This document shows, piece after piece, positions 9,047 to 20,484 of a stretch of DNA of 42,642 nucleotides. The stretch is from Planctomycetota bacterium (GTDB lineage Bacteria; Planctomycetota; Planctomycetia; Gemmatales; Gemmataceae). The notes below the pieces were generated by a model. The model worked only from the letters and a program-made list of their open reading frames with translations. It was not told where the DNA came from and did not search any database. Position 1 is the stretch's first letter. Every line of letters starts with the position of its first letter. The stretch lies in the NCBI GenBank assembly GCA_029777335.1, contig JAKOSN010000127.1, forward strand, positions 1-42,642. The letters run 5' to 3'. Both the position numbers and the translations under genes were made by a program.

Positions 9047-10152
9047 TGAAGAAGGAGGCTATTGTCGTCCTGGAGTTGGAACGCCGTGTTCCAGGACGCT
9101 CCAAGTCGGTTCAGCAAGTCGCAGAGCCATTCCGCATCGTCGCGGCAGGCGCGAACCAGGCGAAAGCGCAGGATCTCCAGTGGAATCAGCCGCACCTCGG
9201 TCAGGCACCTCTCCCACGGATTGATCCGAATCCGGTACATCAACGTCAAGTTGCCCCGATAGTCCTGCCGTCCGCCAATCCCCTCGTAATCGTTCAAAAA
9301 ATCCCCACACCCATGAAGAATCAATCGATTGTGATAACGTTCAATCGCCTTCACATGATGGGAGGAATGCCCGTGCACAATGTCAATGCCCTCGTCAATG
9401 AGTCGGTGAGCAAAGGCGCGATCCTGCGCAGGGATCTCATACCCCCAGTTGCCGCCCCAGTGAATCGAGAGGACAGTAACATCGCCGGGCTGTTTCACAC
9501 TGTGAAATTCGCGGGCCAGGCGATGCGCACTCTCCTCGGAAAGGTCGTCCAGCAGATTCACTCCGGGGCGCTGGGTGGTGGCCCCCCATTCCCAGGGAAT
9601 GCCGCTGCTGAGTGTGCCGACCGCCCCAAGAAGAACCCGCCCCTTCCCGGGGACCGCGAAGGCCACCAGCGAACGCGCCTCGGCCGAGTTGCGCCCGGCC
9701 CCCACGCAAACCAGCCCCGCACTCTGCAGTGTTTGCAGGGTCTCCGTCAACCCCTGGTAACCCCAGTCCAGCACATGATTGTTCGCCAGGCAACAACCAT
9801 CGAGGCGCGCCGCGGTGAGACAGCCCACGTTGTCGGGGTGCATGCGATAGTGGATCCCTTTTTCCGGCCAGGGCTCCTCGTTGGTGGTGATGCTTGTCTC
9901 CAGGTTGATGATCCGTACCTCGGTCTGCTGCAGTTCCGCCAGGGCCTCGCCCCAGACATAATCCAGGGAGACGGGCCAGGGTATCGGCCCATTGCGTTCC
10001 TCCGCCAACTCGACATACTCGCGCGCATCGCGGACCGAAAACTCGTACAACGTTGGACTCCCCGGGTGCGGGAGAATTTGATCGATCCCGCGCCCGGTCA
10101 TCACATCGCCGCACAGAATCAGGCTGATCGCTTCCGGGTGGTTCATCTTCAT
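9043..10152 (-). CDS. CapA-family metallophosphoesterase-like protein
   Basis: The gene encodes 369 residues from ATG 10152. Other in-frame starts are GTG 10197 and ATG 10146; the site GGCGGG upstream of 10152 is modest, so the start is uncertain. No signal peptide is apparent. The motif order fits the PGA_cap (CapA) family, a calcineurin-like fold: [10 protein letters not shown] near 15-24, [10 protein letters not shown] near 110, ANNHVLDWG near 145, [11 protein letters not shown] near 235, and the metal-binding HGHSSHH near 270. In Bacillus, CapA takes part in poly-gamma-glutamate synthesis, but most members elsewhere have no proven role, and no capB or capC is visible here. Its stop overlaps the GTG of the kinase-WD40 gene, suggesting the two proteins are made together. 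Confidence 0.85.
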   Translation of the reverse strand: MKMNHPEAISLILCGDVMTGRGIDQILPHPGSPTLYEFSVRDAREYVELAEERNGPIPWPVSLDYVWGEALAELQQTEVRIINLETSITTNEEPWPEKGIHYRMHPDNVGCLTAARLDGCCLANNHVLDWGYQGLTETLQTLQSAGLVCVGAGRNSAEARSLVAFAVPGKGRVLLGAVGTLSSGIPWEWGATTQRPGVNLLDDLSEESAHRLAREFHSVKQPGDVTVLSIHWGGNWGYEIPAQDRAFAHRLIDEGIDIVHGHSSHHVKAIERYHNRLILHGCGDFLNDYEGIGGRQDYRGNLTLMYRIRINPWERCLTEVRLIPLEILRFRLVRACRDDAEWLCDLLNRLGASWNTAFQLQDDNSLLLQ

Positions 10153-10353
10153 TCCGTTCCCGCCTGCAAGCGACACCATTGCCACGAGTCGGCACACCCG
10201 TTTGGAGCGAGCGGGCGAGAAACTGCGCTCGGAGTGCGCAACCCCCAGCGTTGCGCTCGAGGAGATCTTTAGTGTAGACCACGAACCGCCGGATCACAAC
10301 TTCTGGATCGCCGTTCGGGTATTGAACGTTCGCTCGCCTCAGCGCGGGCACCG

Positions 10354-10383
10354 TTGGCCTGGGATCGCACGCAGAGATACAAT
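10354..10383 (+). promoter_or_regulatory. Sigma70-like promoter candidate before GH63 gene
   Basis: TTGGCC (10354-10359) and TACAAT (10378-10383), with an 18-base spacer, match four and five of six consensus bases. Transcription would begin near 10390, giving a leader of about 34 bases to the ATG at 10424. This would drive the long plus-strand gene run. It is prediction only, since planctomycete promoters are poorly defined. Confidence 0.35.
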
Positions 10384-10423
10384 CATTCGATCCGTCCACC
10401 ATCCCTGCGCTCACGAGGTCGTC

Positions 10424-13141
10424 ATGCCGAACGTGCCTGTTCCTCCCCTCGATCCAGAGAGCGTCCGTCTTGAGGAAGCCCATCAACGGACAAAGAACTG
10501 GAAACGCTGGGGGCCGTATCTGGCGGAACGTCAATGGGGAACCGTCCGCGAGGATTACTCCGCCAATGGCGATCCCTGGCGCTACTTCCCGCACGAGCAT
10601 GCGCGCAGTCGCGCCTATCGCTGGGGCGAGGACGGATTACTCGGCTTTACCGATCGGGAATGTCGCCTTTGTTTTGCGCTCGCCCTGTGGAACGGCAAGG
10701 ATCCTATCCTCAAGGAACGTCTCTTTGGTCTCACCGGCCCCGAGGGCAATCACGGCGAGGATGTCAAGGAGTGTTACTTCTACCTGGAGAGCACCCCCAC
10801 CCACTCCTATTGCCGCGGACTGTACAGGTATCCGCAGGCGGAGTTCCCCTATCATCGTCTTGTTGAGGAAAACCACACTCGCGATCGCACCAAACCGGAA
10901 TTCGAGCTGATCGATACCGGCATCTTCAACGAGAACCGCTATTTCGATGTCCAGGCGGAGTACGCCAAGGCTTCACCCGACGATCTCTGGATTCGCCTTA
11001 CGTTCACCAATCGCGGTCCGGAGCGCGCGACCCTTCATGCGCTCCCCACCCTGTGGTTTCGCAACACCTGGGTCTGGGGCTGTCAGCATGAAGGCTGCTG
11101 GCGGAAGCCGTTTCTCAAACCGATCCATCCCGATGAACTCCTTGTCGATCATGCCACGCTCAATCGCTGGCGCTTCTTCGCCCCGCCCGCGCCTGACGGA
11201 ACTCCGCCGCACTGGTTGTTCACCGAGAACCACACCAACGCTCCCAAGCTCTACAACGATCCGCAACCTGGCCCATTCAAGGACGCCTTCCATGATTACG
11301 TGATCCACGGTCGCCAGGATGCGGTGCATGCGCTCCAGGTCGGCACCAAGGGAGCCGCCTGGTATGTGCTCGATCTTCCGCCCGGGGGAGAGACGGTGCT
11401 CCTCTTTCGCCTCTGTCCGGAAGACGAGGTTGCGGCACACACCTATCCCAACGACGCGACGGCGATTTTCAAGGCGCGCCAGGAGGAGATGACCGCCTAC
11501 TACGCCCGGCATCTCCCCGATCAACTCACCGTGGAAGAACAGCGTGTATTGCGCCAGGCCTGCGCCGGGCTCCTCTGGAGTAAACAGTTTTACCACGTGG
11601 TTATCAACGACTGGCTCGAGGGCGATCCCGACCAGCCCAGCCCCCCGGCGGATCGACTCCAGGGCCGCAATCACGATTGGAAACACCTGTTTAGCCGCGA
11701 TGTCCTGTCCATGCCGGACAAGTGGGAATATCCCTGGTTTGCCGCCTGGGATCTCGCCTTTCACATGATTCCGTTTGCGCGCCTGGATCCCAGCTTCGCC
11801 AAGCATCAATTGATCCTGCTGCTGCGCGAGTGGTACATGCATCCCAACGGCCAGATGCCGGCCTATGAATTCAACTTTTCCGATGTGAATCCTCCGGTTC
11901 ATGCCTGGGCCTGCTGGCAGGTGTATCGGCTCGACGGGCGCCGCGATCACCTCTTCCTGGCCCGCGTGTTCCAGAAACTGCTTCTCAACTTCACCTGGTG
12001 GGTCAATCGCAAGGATATTCAGGGCAAACATCTGTTCGCCGGCGGATTCCTGGGGCTGGATAACATTGGCGTGTTCGATCGTTCGCAACCGTTACCAGGA
12101 GGCATGCGTCTGGAACAGGCCGATGGCACCGCGTGGATGGCCTTTTTTTGCGGGACCATGCTGGCGATGGCCCTGGAGCTGGCACGCGGGCAACCCGCCT
12201 ATGAAGATCTCGCTTCCAAATTCCTCGAACATTTTGTCGCCATCGCCGATGCCATGAACGCTCATGGCGAGGATGGCCTGTGGGACGAGGAAGACGGCTT
12301 TTATTACGACGAATTGCAATGGGATGGTCACACGCAACCACTCCGCATTCGCTCGGTGGTGGGGTTGATCCCTCTCGTCGCCGTGGAGGTGCTTGAAGAA
12401 GATTTACTGGAGAGCCTGAAAGGATTTCACAAGCGGCTGCGCTGGTTTCTGGAGAACCGCCTCGATCTGAAGCACGAGCTCGCTTATCACCAGGTAACAG
12501 TCAACGAGGAGACCCAGCATCGGCATCGACTCCTTGCCATGCCCACGCGCGAACGCCTGGAGCGCATCCTCCAGCGCGTGCTCGATGAAAACGAATTCCT
12601 TTCCCCTCACGGGATTCGTTCGCTCTCACGCTACCATCTTGAGCACCCGTTCACGTGCACCACCGGGGACACGTCGCAACATGTCGCCTATGTACCAGGC
12701 GACTCCGATAGCCCGATGTTTGGCGGCAATTCCAACTGGCGCGGTCCGGTCTGGTTTCCGGTGAACTATCTGCTGATCGAGGCGTTGCGACGATATCATC
12801 ACTTCTACGGCAAGTCGTTTCAGGTGGAGTGTCCCACCGGATCGGGGCAACGCATGACGCTGGATCAGGTCGCCGATGAACTCTCCTGTCGCCTGATTCG
12901 CCTCTTTCTGCCGGATGGCGCTGGCAACCGCCCCTGCCATGGCACCGACGAATGCTATAAAAACGATCCTCATTGGCGTGATTTGCTGTTGTTTCACGAG
13001 TTCTTTCATGGCGACAATGGCCGGGGACTGGGCGCCTGCCATCAAACCGGGTGGACTGCCCTGGTGGCCTCGCTGCTCTTTGAACAGGCCGAACGCCGCC
13101 AGCGTGGTTACGCCTCGCCCCCCACCCCGACGCCCCACTGA
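10424..13141 (+). CDS. GH63/MGH1-like glycoside hydrolase (glucosidase-type)
   Basis: The gene encodes 905 residues. The ATG at 10424 follows GAGG (10415-10418). The protein belongs to the large bacterial group related to GH63 (mannosyl-oligosaccharide glucosidase) and mannosylglycerate hydrolase. It has an N-terminal beta-rich region (about 30-360) and an (alpha/alpha)6 barrel (about 370-890). [14 protein letters not shown] (434-447) holds the likely catalytic acid D443, and [22 protein letters not shown] near 770-790 is the conserved barrel segment of the family. No signal peptide is seen, so it probably acts in the cytoplasm on a glucoside or compatible-solute-like substrate; the true substrate cannot be read from sequence. 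It starts a run of closely spaced genes, and the nicotinamidase gene follows after 17 bases. Confidence 0.88.
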   Translation: MPNVPVPPLDPESVRLEEAHQRTKNWKRWGPYLAERQWGTVREDYSANGDPWRYFPHEHARSRAYRWGEDGLLGFTDRECRLCFALALWNGKDPILKERLFGLTGPEGNHGEDVKECYFYLESTPTHSYCRGLYRYPQAEFPYHRLVEENHTRDRTKPEFELIDTGIFNENRYFDVQAEYAKASPDDLWIRLTFTNRGPERATLHALPTLWFRNTWVWGCQHEGCWRKPFLKPIHPDELLVDHATLNRWRFFAPPAPDGTPPHWLFTENHTNAPKLYNDPQPGPFKDAFHDYVIHGRQDAVHALQVGTKGAAWYVLDLPPGGETVLLFRLCPEDEVAAHTYPNDATAIFKARQEEMTAYYARHLPDQLTVEEQRVLRQACAGLLWSKQFYHVVINDWLEGDPDQPSPPADRLQGRNHDWKHLFSRDVLSMPDKWEYPWFAAWDLAFHMIPFARLDPSFAKHQLILLLREWYMHPNGQMPAYEFNFSDVNPPVHAWACWQVYRLDGRRDHLFLARVFQKLLLNFTWWVNRKDIQGKHLFAGGFLGLDNIGVFDRSQPLPGGMRLEQADGTAWMAFFCGTMLAMALELARGQPAYEDLASKFLEHFVAIADAMNAHGEDGLWDEEDGFYYDELQWDGHTQPLRIRSVVGLIPLVAVEVLEEDLLESLKGFHKRLRWFLENRLDLKHELAYHQVTVNEETQHRHRLLAMPTRERLERILQRVLDENEFLSPHGIRSLSRYHLEHPFTCTTGDTSQHVAYVPGDSDSPMFGGNSNWRGPVWFPVNYLLIEALRRYHHFYGKSFQVECPTGSGQRMTLDQVADELSCRLIRLFLPDGAGNRPCHGTDECYKNDPHWRDLLLFHEFFHGDNGRGLGACHQTGWTALVASLLFEQAERRQRGYASPPTPTPH

Positions 13142-13158
13142 ACCCGAGAGGAACCCCG

Positions 13159-13761
13159 ATGGACGCCGTGCCTCTGTCAAGTGCTGCCCTGCTCGTGGTG
13201 GATGTGCAGTGCGGCTTTAGCGAACTCTGCCCCGCCGAGTTGCCGGTGCCAGGCGCGCTCGGCCTTGTCCCGGCGATCAATCAACTTCTGGAATGGCCCT
13301 GGAAACGCATCGACGCCACGATGGACTGGCATCCGGCCAACCACCGCAGTTTTCTGGGCCAACGCGATGCGCTCTATCCGCCGCACTGTGTGCAGGGCAC
13401 TCCCGGAGCGGAGTTCTTGCCGGGTTTGCACACGGCGCGCTTTCACACGATCTGGCGCAAGGGCTTCGACCCTGCGTTCGAGGCCTATGCCGTGACCGCC
13501 CAGCATCCGGGGCTGGCAGCGTTCTATCGCGCCAGTGGCATCACCACGGTGGTGGTCTGCGGGATCGCCACCAATATCTGCTGTTACTTTGCTGCCCGCG
13601 ATCTGCGCCAGGCGGGTTTCCGCATCCTGCTCGTGGAAGATGCCAGTGCGGGCATTGATATCCCGGCCGCCGACCTCCTTCAGACAAAAACCAGGGAGGA
13701 AGGCCAGCGACTGGGAATCGAATATGTTACCCTGCGTGAACTGCGGCTTGAGACGCATTGA
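13159..13761 (+). CDS. pncA: Nicotinamidase (isochorismatase family)
   Basis: The gene encodes 200 residues. The ATG at 13159 follows GAGAGGAA. The enzyme hydrolyses nicotinamide to nicotinate and ammonia for NAD salvage in the cytoplasm. The catalytic triad is visible: D15 in LLVVDVQ, K101 in WRKGFD and C141 in CGIATNICC. The metal-binding motif DWHPANH gives D56, H58 and possibly H62, which separates nicotinamidases from metal-free isochorismatases. The length fits the family. An extra cysteine (C142) sits beside the nucleophile. The gene lies between the GH63-like enzyme and an amidohydrolase with gaps of 17 and 28 bases, consistent with one transcript. Confidence 0.93.
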   Translation: MDAVPLSSAALLVVDVQCGFSELCPAELPVPGALGLVPAINQLLEWPWKRIDATMDWHPANHRSFLGQRDALYPPHCVQGTPGAEFLPGLHTARFHTIWRKGFDPAFEAYAVTAQHPGLAAFYRASGITTVVVCGIATNICCYFAARDLRQAGFRILLVEDASAGIDIPAADLLQTKTREEGQRLGIEYVTLRELRLETH

Positions 13762-13789
13762 GAGCACCGAGGAAAACCGGGGCGTGGCC

Positions 13790-15352
13790 ATGTTCGATGT
13801 CATCATCAGTGGGGGACGGATCATCGATGGAACCGGCTTGCCCTGGTATCAGGCCGATGTGGGGATTCGAGGTGATCGGATCACCGCTCTCGGCTCGCTC
13901 GCACACGCCGAGACGCGCCTGCGCCTTGATGCCCGGGGTAAGGTGGTCGCACCCGGGTTTATCGATACGCATGTGCATGGCGATCTCATTCTCCTCGCCG
14001 ATCCGCTGCACGAACCGGCCATCCGGCAAGGGATCACCACCTATCTGGTCGGCCAGGATGGCGTGGCGATGGCGCCTGCCTCGGCGGCCACCCTGGAGTA
14101 CATGCGCCGCTACACCGCTGGCTTTAGCGGGATTCACGAACTTCCGCAGCGCTGGTCGAGCATGGCAGAGTACCTGGCGCTGTTCAATCACCGTTGTGCC
14201 CTGAACGTGGCCTCGCTGGTGCCCAACGGCAACATTCGCATGGAAGTGCTGGGCCTGGAAACCCGCCCCCCCACCCCCGACGAACTCAAACGCATGCGCG
14301 CCCTGGTTCGTGAGGCGATGGAGCAGGGAGCGGTCGGCCTGTCGTCGGGGCTGGATTACATCCCGAGCCGCTACGCCGAGACCGCCGAGCTCAGTGCCCT
14401 TTGTGAAGAGATCGCTCCCCTTGGCGGAGTTTATGTCACTCACATGCGCGCTTATGACCCGTCCCGAGTGTGCTCGGCGATGGACGAGGTGTTTCGCATT
14501 GGTGCCCAGGCGGAGTGTGCGGTCCATATCTCGCACTTTAACAGCAAGGCCGACCTGGTGCTGCCGGTTCTCGACAGCGCCCGGGCGCGCGGCATCGATG
14601 TCACCTACGATCTGTACTGCTACCTGGCGGGGAGCACCATCCTGGGGATGCTCGCGCTGCCACCGGAGGTGCAGGAAGGCGGACCCGAGCCCACGCTGGC
14701 GCGATTGCGTGACCCAGACGTGCGCGCGCAACTAACCAGCTGGTTCGCCGCCCCGCGCGTCCCTCTGGAGAAGATTCGCCTGAGTTTCATCGCCGCCCCC
14801 GAGCATCGCCACCACGAGGGCCAGACGCTCCAGGAGGCCGCCGCACACGCGGACAAACCGCTGGGCACGTTTATCTGCGATCTCCTGGTCGCCTCGGAAT
14901 TGGCGGTCGGCTGTGTGTCACCCCATCGTCAACGCGGAGAGGAAGACATTCGCGCGTTGATGCGCCACCCCTGCATGATCGGCGGCAGCGACGGCATTTA
15001 TACCGGCGGTTCGCCCCATCCGCGCGGGTGCGGCTGTTATGCGCGCTACCTGGGTTACTATGTGCGCGAGGCGCGCGTGTGGTCGCTGGAAGAGGCGGTT
15101 CAACACCTGGCGGGCCACGCTGCGCGGCGTTTCGGGCTGAAAGACCGCGGCTTTTTGCACGAAGGCTTCGCCGCCGACGTCGTTGTCTTCGATCCCGCGA
15201 CCATTGCGGATCGTTCCACCTACGAGCGCGGCAAGGAACTGGCCGTGGGGATGGAGCAGGTGCTGGTCAACGGCACGCTGGTGTTGCACAATGGTCAACG
15301 GACCGCCGCACTCCCTGGTCGCGGACTACGCGGTGGCAACGGATCAACCTGA
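13790..15352 (+). CDS. D-aminoacylase-like amidohydrolase with altered metal-site cysteine
   Basis: The gene encodes 520 residues. ATG 13790 follows GGGG (13779-13782); an in-frame GTG at 13784 is an alternative. It is an amidohydrolase of the N-acyl-D-amino-acid deacylase group: an N-terminal beta sandwich (VIISGGRIIDGTG), the metal motif HVHGD with H61 and H63, later histidines in VYVTHMRAYD and AVHISHFNSK, and a late aspartate in IGGSDGIYTGG. In characterised D-aminoacylases the loop after GITT carries NCG, whose cysteine bridges the metals. Here the loop reads GQDG with D90 in its place, so this is a distinct subgroup and the substrate may differ. There is no signal peptide. N-acyl-D-amino acids or peptidoglycan-derived amides are plausible substrates but unproven. 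Confidence 0.88.
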   Translation: MFDVIISGGRIIDGTGLPWYQADVGIRGDRITALGSLAHAETRLRLDARGKVVAPGFIDTHVHGDLILLADPLHEPAIRQGITTYLVGQDGVAMAPASAATLEYMRRYTAGFSGIHELPQRWSSMAEYLALFNHRCALNVASLVPNGNIRMEVLGLETRPPTPDELKRMRALVREAMEQGAVGLSSGLDYIPSRYAETAELSALCEEIAPLGGVYVTHMRAYDPSRVCSAMDEVFRIGAQAECAVHISHFNSKADLVLPVLDSARARGIDVTYDLYCYLAGSTILGMLALPPEVQEGGPEPTLARLRDPDVRAQLTSWFAAPRVPLEKIRLSFIAAPEHRHHEGQTLQEAAAHADKPLGTFICDLLVASELAVGCVSPHRQRGEEDIRALMRHPCMIGGSDGIYTGGSPHPRGCGCYARYLGYYVREARVWSLEEAVQHLAGHAARRFGLKDRGFLHEGFAADVVVFDPATIADRSTYERGKELAVGMEQVLVNGTLVLHNGQRTAALPGRGLRGGNGST

Positions 15353-15375
15353 ACCTGGGTTCAAGAGGAACTCCC

Positions 15376-17302
<1,927 letters not shown>

Positions 17303-17414
17303 CGGGGCGATGCCCTGACCCGCAGCTGGCTCCTGGGGATCGCTCTGCTCTCCGCTGCGCTCCCCCAGGGACCACTCCTGCATCGGGTCCTCCCGCAAAC
17401 GGGTCGGCATGGCA

Positions 17415-17443
17415 TTGCACCAATCCGCCTCTTCGCCCATAAT
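17415..17443 (+). promoter_or_regulatory. Sigma70-like promoter candidate before ptsP-like gene
   Basis: CATAAT (17438-17443) matches five of six -10 bases, and TTGCAC (17415-17420), 17 bases upstream, matches three of six -35 bases. Transcription would begin near 17450, about 29 bases before the ATG at 17479. It lies in the only sizeable gap in this plus-strand block, which supports a separate second transcript. Confidence 0.33.
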
Positions 17444-17478
17444 CTATTCATCCTGCATCTTTGCGAAGGCGGAGAGCC

Positions 17479-19785
17479 ATGACCGAACCCATCAGCCCGG
17501 ACGATCGTTCCCTGCTGATCACTCTCGATGAGAGTAGTCGACTCGTCCAGGAGAGCCATGATCCCCATCAAACGCTGACCAACATTGTCCGCCTTATTCA
17601 GGATCGTTTTCACACGGCGGTCTGTTCGGTCTATTTGCTGGAACACGAGCAGCAGGAACTGGTTCTGGGCGCTACCATCGGCCTGAAGCCGGAAAGCGTG
17701 GGGCGCGTGCGCATGCGCGTGCAGGAGGGATTAACCGGATTGGTGGCCGAGCAAAAAGCCCCGGTCATGGTCGCCGATGCCTTCAAGCATCCGCGCTTCA
17801 AGTATTTCCCCGAGGCGGGAGAAGACCCGTATCGCTCCTTTCTGGGCGTTCCTCTCATCGAAGGCGGGGTACTCGAAGGGGTCCTGGTGGTGCAAACCAC
17901 CGAGTCTCGCAACTTCTCCCCCGCAGAAGTGCGCATGCTGTCCGCCATCGGTGCGCAGGTCGCCTCACTGGTGGGCGATGCGCATCTGCTCGATCGCGTG
18001 CTGGCCATCGCGCACGGTCAGCAATTTCTCGCTCCGCAGCTGCCCGTTCAGGAAGTGGTTCGTGTGCAGGGGGTGTCCCTGAGCCCGGGCATGGGGCTGG
18101 GGCAGGCGTACATTGTCGACGGCTTCAGCGAATGGCGCGCCACCGTCCCCTTGATCAGCACCAACCCTGCGGAGGAAAAACGACGTCTTGCTCAGGCACT
18201 CCACGAGGCACGCCAGGAACTTATCCTGCAAAGCCAGCGCATCTCCGAGTTGGTCGGAGAGGACCACGGCGCCATCCTGCAAGCGCAGCTGATGATCATG
18301 CAGGATCGCGGCATCGAGCAGGACCTGACCAACTGCCTGGATGCCGGCGCCAGCGCCGAGGGCGCTATCTTTCAGACGCTGGACAAGTACGTGGCCGCCT
18401 TCCAGCAGCTGACCACTCCCTACTTTCAGGAGCGAGTCCACGACATCAAGGATGTCTTTCATCGTCTTTTGTGGCAACTGCGCACGCGCCCGATCGGCCT
18501 GGGGGTCGGGCCCGAGAGCATCGTCCTGCTGGCGCACGAAGCCTCGGTGATGGAACTCTTCGCCGTGAGCCTCGATCAGCTGGCGGCGGTCATCGTCGAA
18601 CATGGTAGCGCGTCCAGCCACGCCGCCATTCTGGCGCGCAGCCTGGGCATCCCGATGATTGGACAGGTGCGCAACTTTGGCGCTCTCCTTGCCCCGGGGC
18701 GGCGCCTGCTGGTCGATGGCACCGAGGGAATTGTCTATCTCGATCCCGCCCCGGATTTTGTCGTCCCCCGCGCCCGCGCGCCGGAAGTGCCCGATTCGCT
18801 CCCGCCGCTCTCTCTGCAGCCGGGGATGCCGCGTCTGGAGGCGAACATCAACCTACTGTGCGAGGTCCATCCCGCCGTCAAACGCGGGGCCACCGGAGTG
18901 GGCCTCTATCGCAGCGAATTTCTCTTTCTGGCGCGTCGCACGCTCCCCACCGAGGAGGAACAGGTCAGCCTCTACCGCAAATTGCTCACCCAGATGGATG
19001 GCCGCCCTGTCACCATCCGCACCTTCGATCTGCGGCCTGACAAGCTGATGTCCTACTCGCATCTGAGCCTGGCGGCCGCGCGTCCCTTCGACTGGCGCCT
19101 GGTGCTGGATTCTGGCCCCTTGCAGCAGCTCTTTCGCGACCAGGTGCGGGCGATTCTGCGCGCCGGAGCGCCGAGCCACGGCGCCACCCAGCGCATCGGA
19201 CCCGTGCGTCTCGTGGTTCCGCTCGTCACCTCCACGGAACTGCTCGATTTCGTGGTGCAAACGCTGGCGCAGGCACGGACCGATCTGGAACAGGAAGGGC
19301 TGGAGTTCACTGCCCATCCGCCCCTGGGCGTGATGATCGAGGTGGCCGCGGCCGCTCCCCTGGTGGAACTCTGGGCCCACCAGGTCGATTTCTTCGCCCT
19401 GGGCACCAACGACCTGACCGCCTCGGCCCTCGGACTCGATCGCGACGATCCCCAGACCGCCAATCAGCTTGATCCGCTCCATCCCGGCCTCCTTCGGCTG
19501 ATCGACTCAGTCGTGGTCCAGGCCCACAAGGCAGGCAAACCCGTCACGGTGTGTGGGGAAATGGCCACCGATCCGCAGGGACTCCTTGCACTCGTTGCCC
19601 TGCAGGTCGATTCGCTTAGTGTGGCGGTCCATCAGCTCCCGACCGTTCGACGGATCCTGACCAACCTCAGCGTGGAGCGCGTCCGCCAGATCCGGGACCC
19701 GCTCTTTCGCTGTCGCACCAGCAGCGAGTGTCGTGAATTTCTGCGCCAGTGGGCCCGCCCGCTGACCGAGGGAGTACGGTCATGA
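17479..19785 (+). CDS. ptsP: GAF-domain phosphoenolpyruvate-protein phosphotransferase (PtsP/EI-like)
   Basis: The gene encodes 768 residues. The ATG at 17479 follows GGCGGAGAG. A GAF sensor domain (about 15-170) precedes Enzyme I, which begins at GVSLSPGMGLG (198-208). The phosphorylated histidine is H381 in SSHAAILAR. The PEP-binding half has GVGLYRSEFLF (473-483), TIRTFD (512-517), MIEV (619-622), GTNDLTAS (642-649) and the general acid C692 in CGEMATDP, so all known catalytic residues seem present. The conserved NPxLGxR loop is altered to RPFDWR (535-540), which keeps the Arg. This is the PtsP architecture of the nitrogen-type PTS, which uses PEP to phosphorylate an HPr-like protein and is tuned by GAF ligands. 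No HPr, EIIA or PTS permease lies in the window. Its stop overlaps the next ATG (ATGA). Confidence 0.93.
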   Translation: MTEPISPDDRSLLITLDESSRLVQESHDPHQTLTNIVRLIQDRFHTAVCSVYLLEHEQQELVLGATIGLKPESVGRVRMRVQEGLTGLVAEQKAPVMVADAFKHPRFKYFPEAGEDPYRSFLGVPLIEGGVLEGVLVVQTTESRNFSPAEVRMLSAIGAQVASLVGDAHLLDRVLAIAHGQQFLAPQLPVQEVVRVQGVSLSPGMGLGQAYIVDGFSEWRATVPLISTNPAEEKRRLAQALHEARQELILQSQRISELVGEDHGAILQAQLMIMQDRGIEQDLTNCLDAGASAEGAIFQTLDKYVAAFQQLTTPYFQERVHDIKDVFHRLLWQLRTRPIGLGVGPESIVLLAHEASVMELFAVSLDQLAAVIVEHGSASSHAAILARSLGIPMIGQVRNFGALLAPGRRLLVDGTEGIVYLDPAPDFVVPRARAPEVPDSLPPLSLQPGMPRLEANINLLCEVHPAVKRGATGVGLYRSEFLFLARRTLPTEEEQVSLYRKLLTQMDGRPVTIRTFDLRPDKLMSYSHLSLAAARPFDWRLVLDSGPLQQLFRDQVRAILRAGAPSHGATQRIGPVRLVVPLVTSTELLDFVVQTLAQARTDLEQEGLEFTAHPPLGVMIEVAAAAPLVELWAHQVDFFALGTNDLTASALGLDRDDPQTANQLDPLHPGLLRLIDSVVVQAHKAGKPVTVCGEMATDPQGLLALVALQVDSLSVAVHQLPTVRRILTNLSVERVRQIRDPLFRCRTSSECREFLRQWARPLTEGVRS

Positions 19786-20471
19786 AGTCGTCCCGGGAAA
19801 CGATGCTCCAACGAATTCGCCAGGCCGTTCAGGCAGGCAACCCAGCGGGCGGCAGACCTCCGCTTCCTGAACGCGGCTCGCTCGCTTACCAGGGAGCCGA
19901 CCCCGATCCCGTGGCGCGCTTTTGCCAGGAATTCCGCACTGCCGGCGGGCAGGTCGTCGTCGTTCCCGATCTGGGCACCGCGCGTCTCACCCTCCTGGAG
20001 CGGGTGCGTGCCTGTGCTGGAAAGCGCCTCTTACTCGGGCGGGACCGCCTGGTGCAGCAACTCGCACTCACCGAGGTTTTCCGCCTTGAAGGCTACACCG
20101 TTTCTCCCTTCCACGAGCTTTCTCCACAGAACAGCCGCCCGGTCTTCTTCGCCGCCGATATTGGCCTGACCGGTGTCGATTACCTGATCGCCGAGACCGG
20201 GTCGCTGGTGGTTCTGGCGCGCCCCGATCAGCCGCGCGCGCTGAGTCTGCTGCCGCCGGTCCACCTTGTCGTGGCCGAAGCGGCGCAGATTGTTCCCGAT
20301 CTCTTCGATCTCTTCGAGGGGACGAACGGACCTGCCAAAGGAGCGCTCCCCTCGTGCATGACCCTGATCACGGGACCGAGTAAAACAGGCGATATCGAGT
20401 TAAACCTTGTCACCGGGGTCCATGGTCCGGGTGAGGTTCACGTCGTCTTGATTCACTCGACCGCTGGCTGA
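19782..20471 (+). CDS. LutC/YkgG-like LUD-domain protein
   Basis: The gene encodes 229 residues. The ATG at 19782 overlaps the ptsP-like stop by four bases and has GAGGGAG upstream. The LUD domain covers most of the chain: GVDYLIAETGSLVV near 135-148, HLVVAEAAQIVPDL near 165, and the C-terminal GPSKTGDIELNL plus GVHGPGEVHVVLIH. LutC in Bacillus acts with LutA and LutB (Fe-S proteins) to oxidise L-lactate; neither partner gene is present here. The translational coupling to Enzyme I suggests another use, perhaps a regulatory or metabolic link to PEP/pyruvate status. Family membership is clear; the physiological role is open. Confidence 0.9.
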   Translation: MKSSRETMLQRIRQAVQAGNPAGGRPPLPERGSLAYQGADPDPVARFCQEFRTAGGQVVVVPDLGTARLTLLERVRACAGKRLLLGRDRLVQQLALTEVFRLEGYTVSPFHELSPQNSRPVFFAADIGLTGVDYLIAETGSLVVLARPDQPRALSLLPPVHLVVAEAAQIVPDLFDLFEGTNGPAKGALPSCMTLITGPSKTGDIELNLVTGVHGPGEVHVVLIHSTAG

Positions 20472-20484
20472 TCGGAATTGTCGC

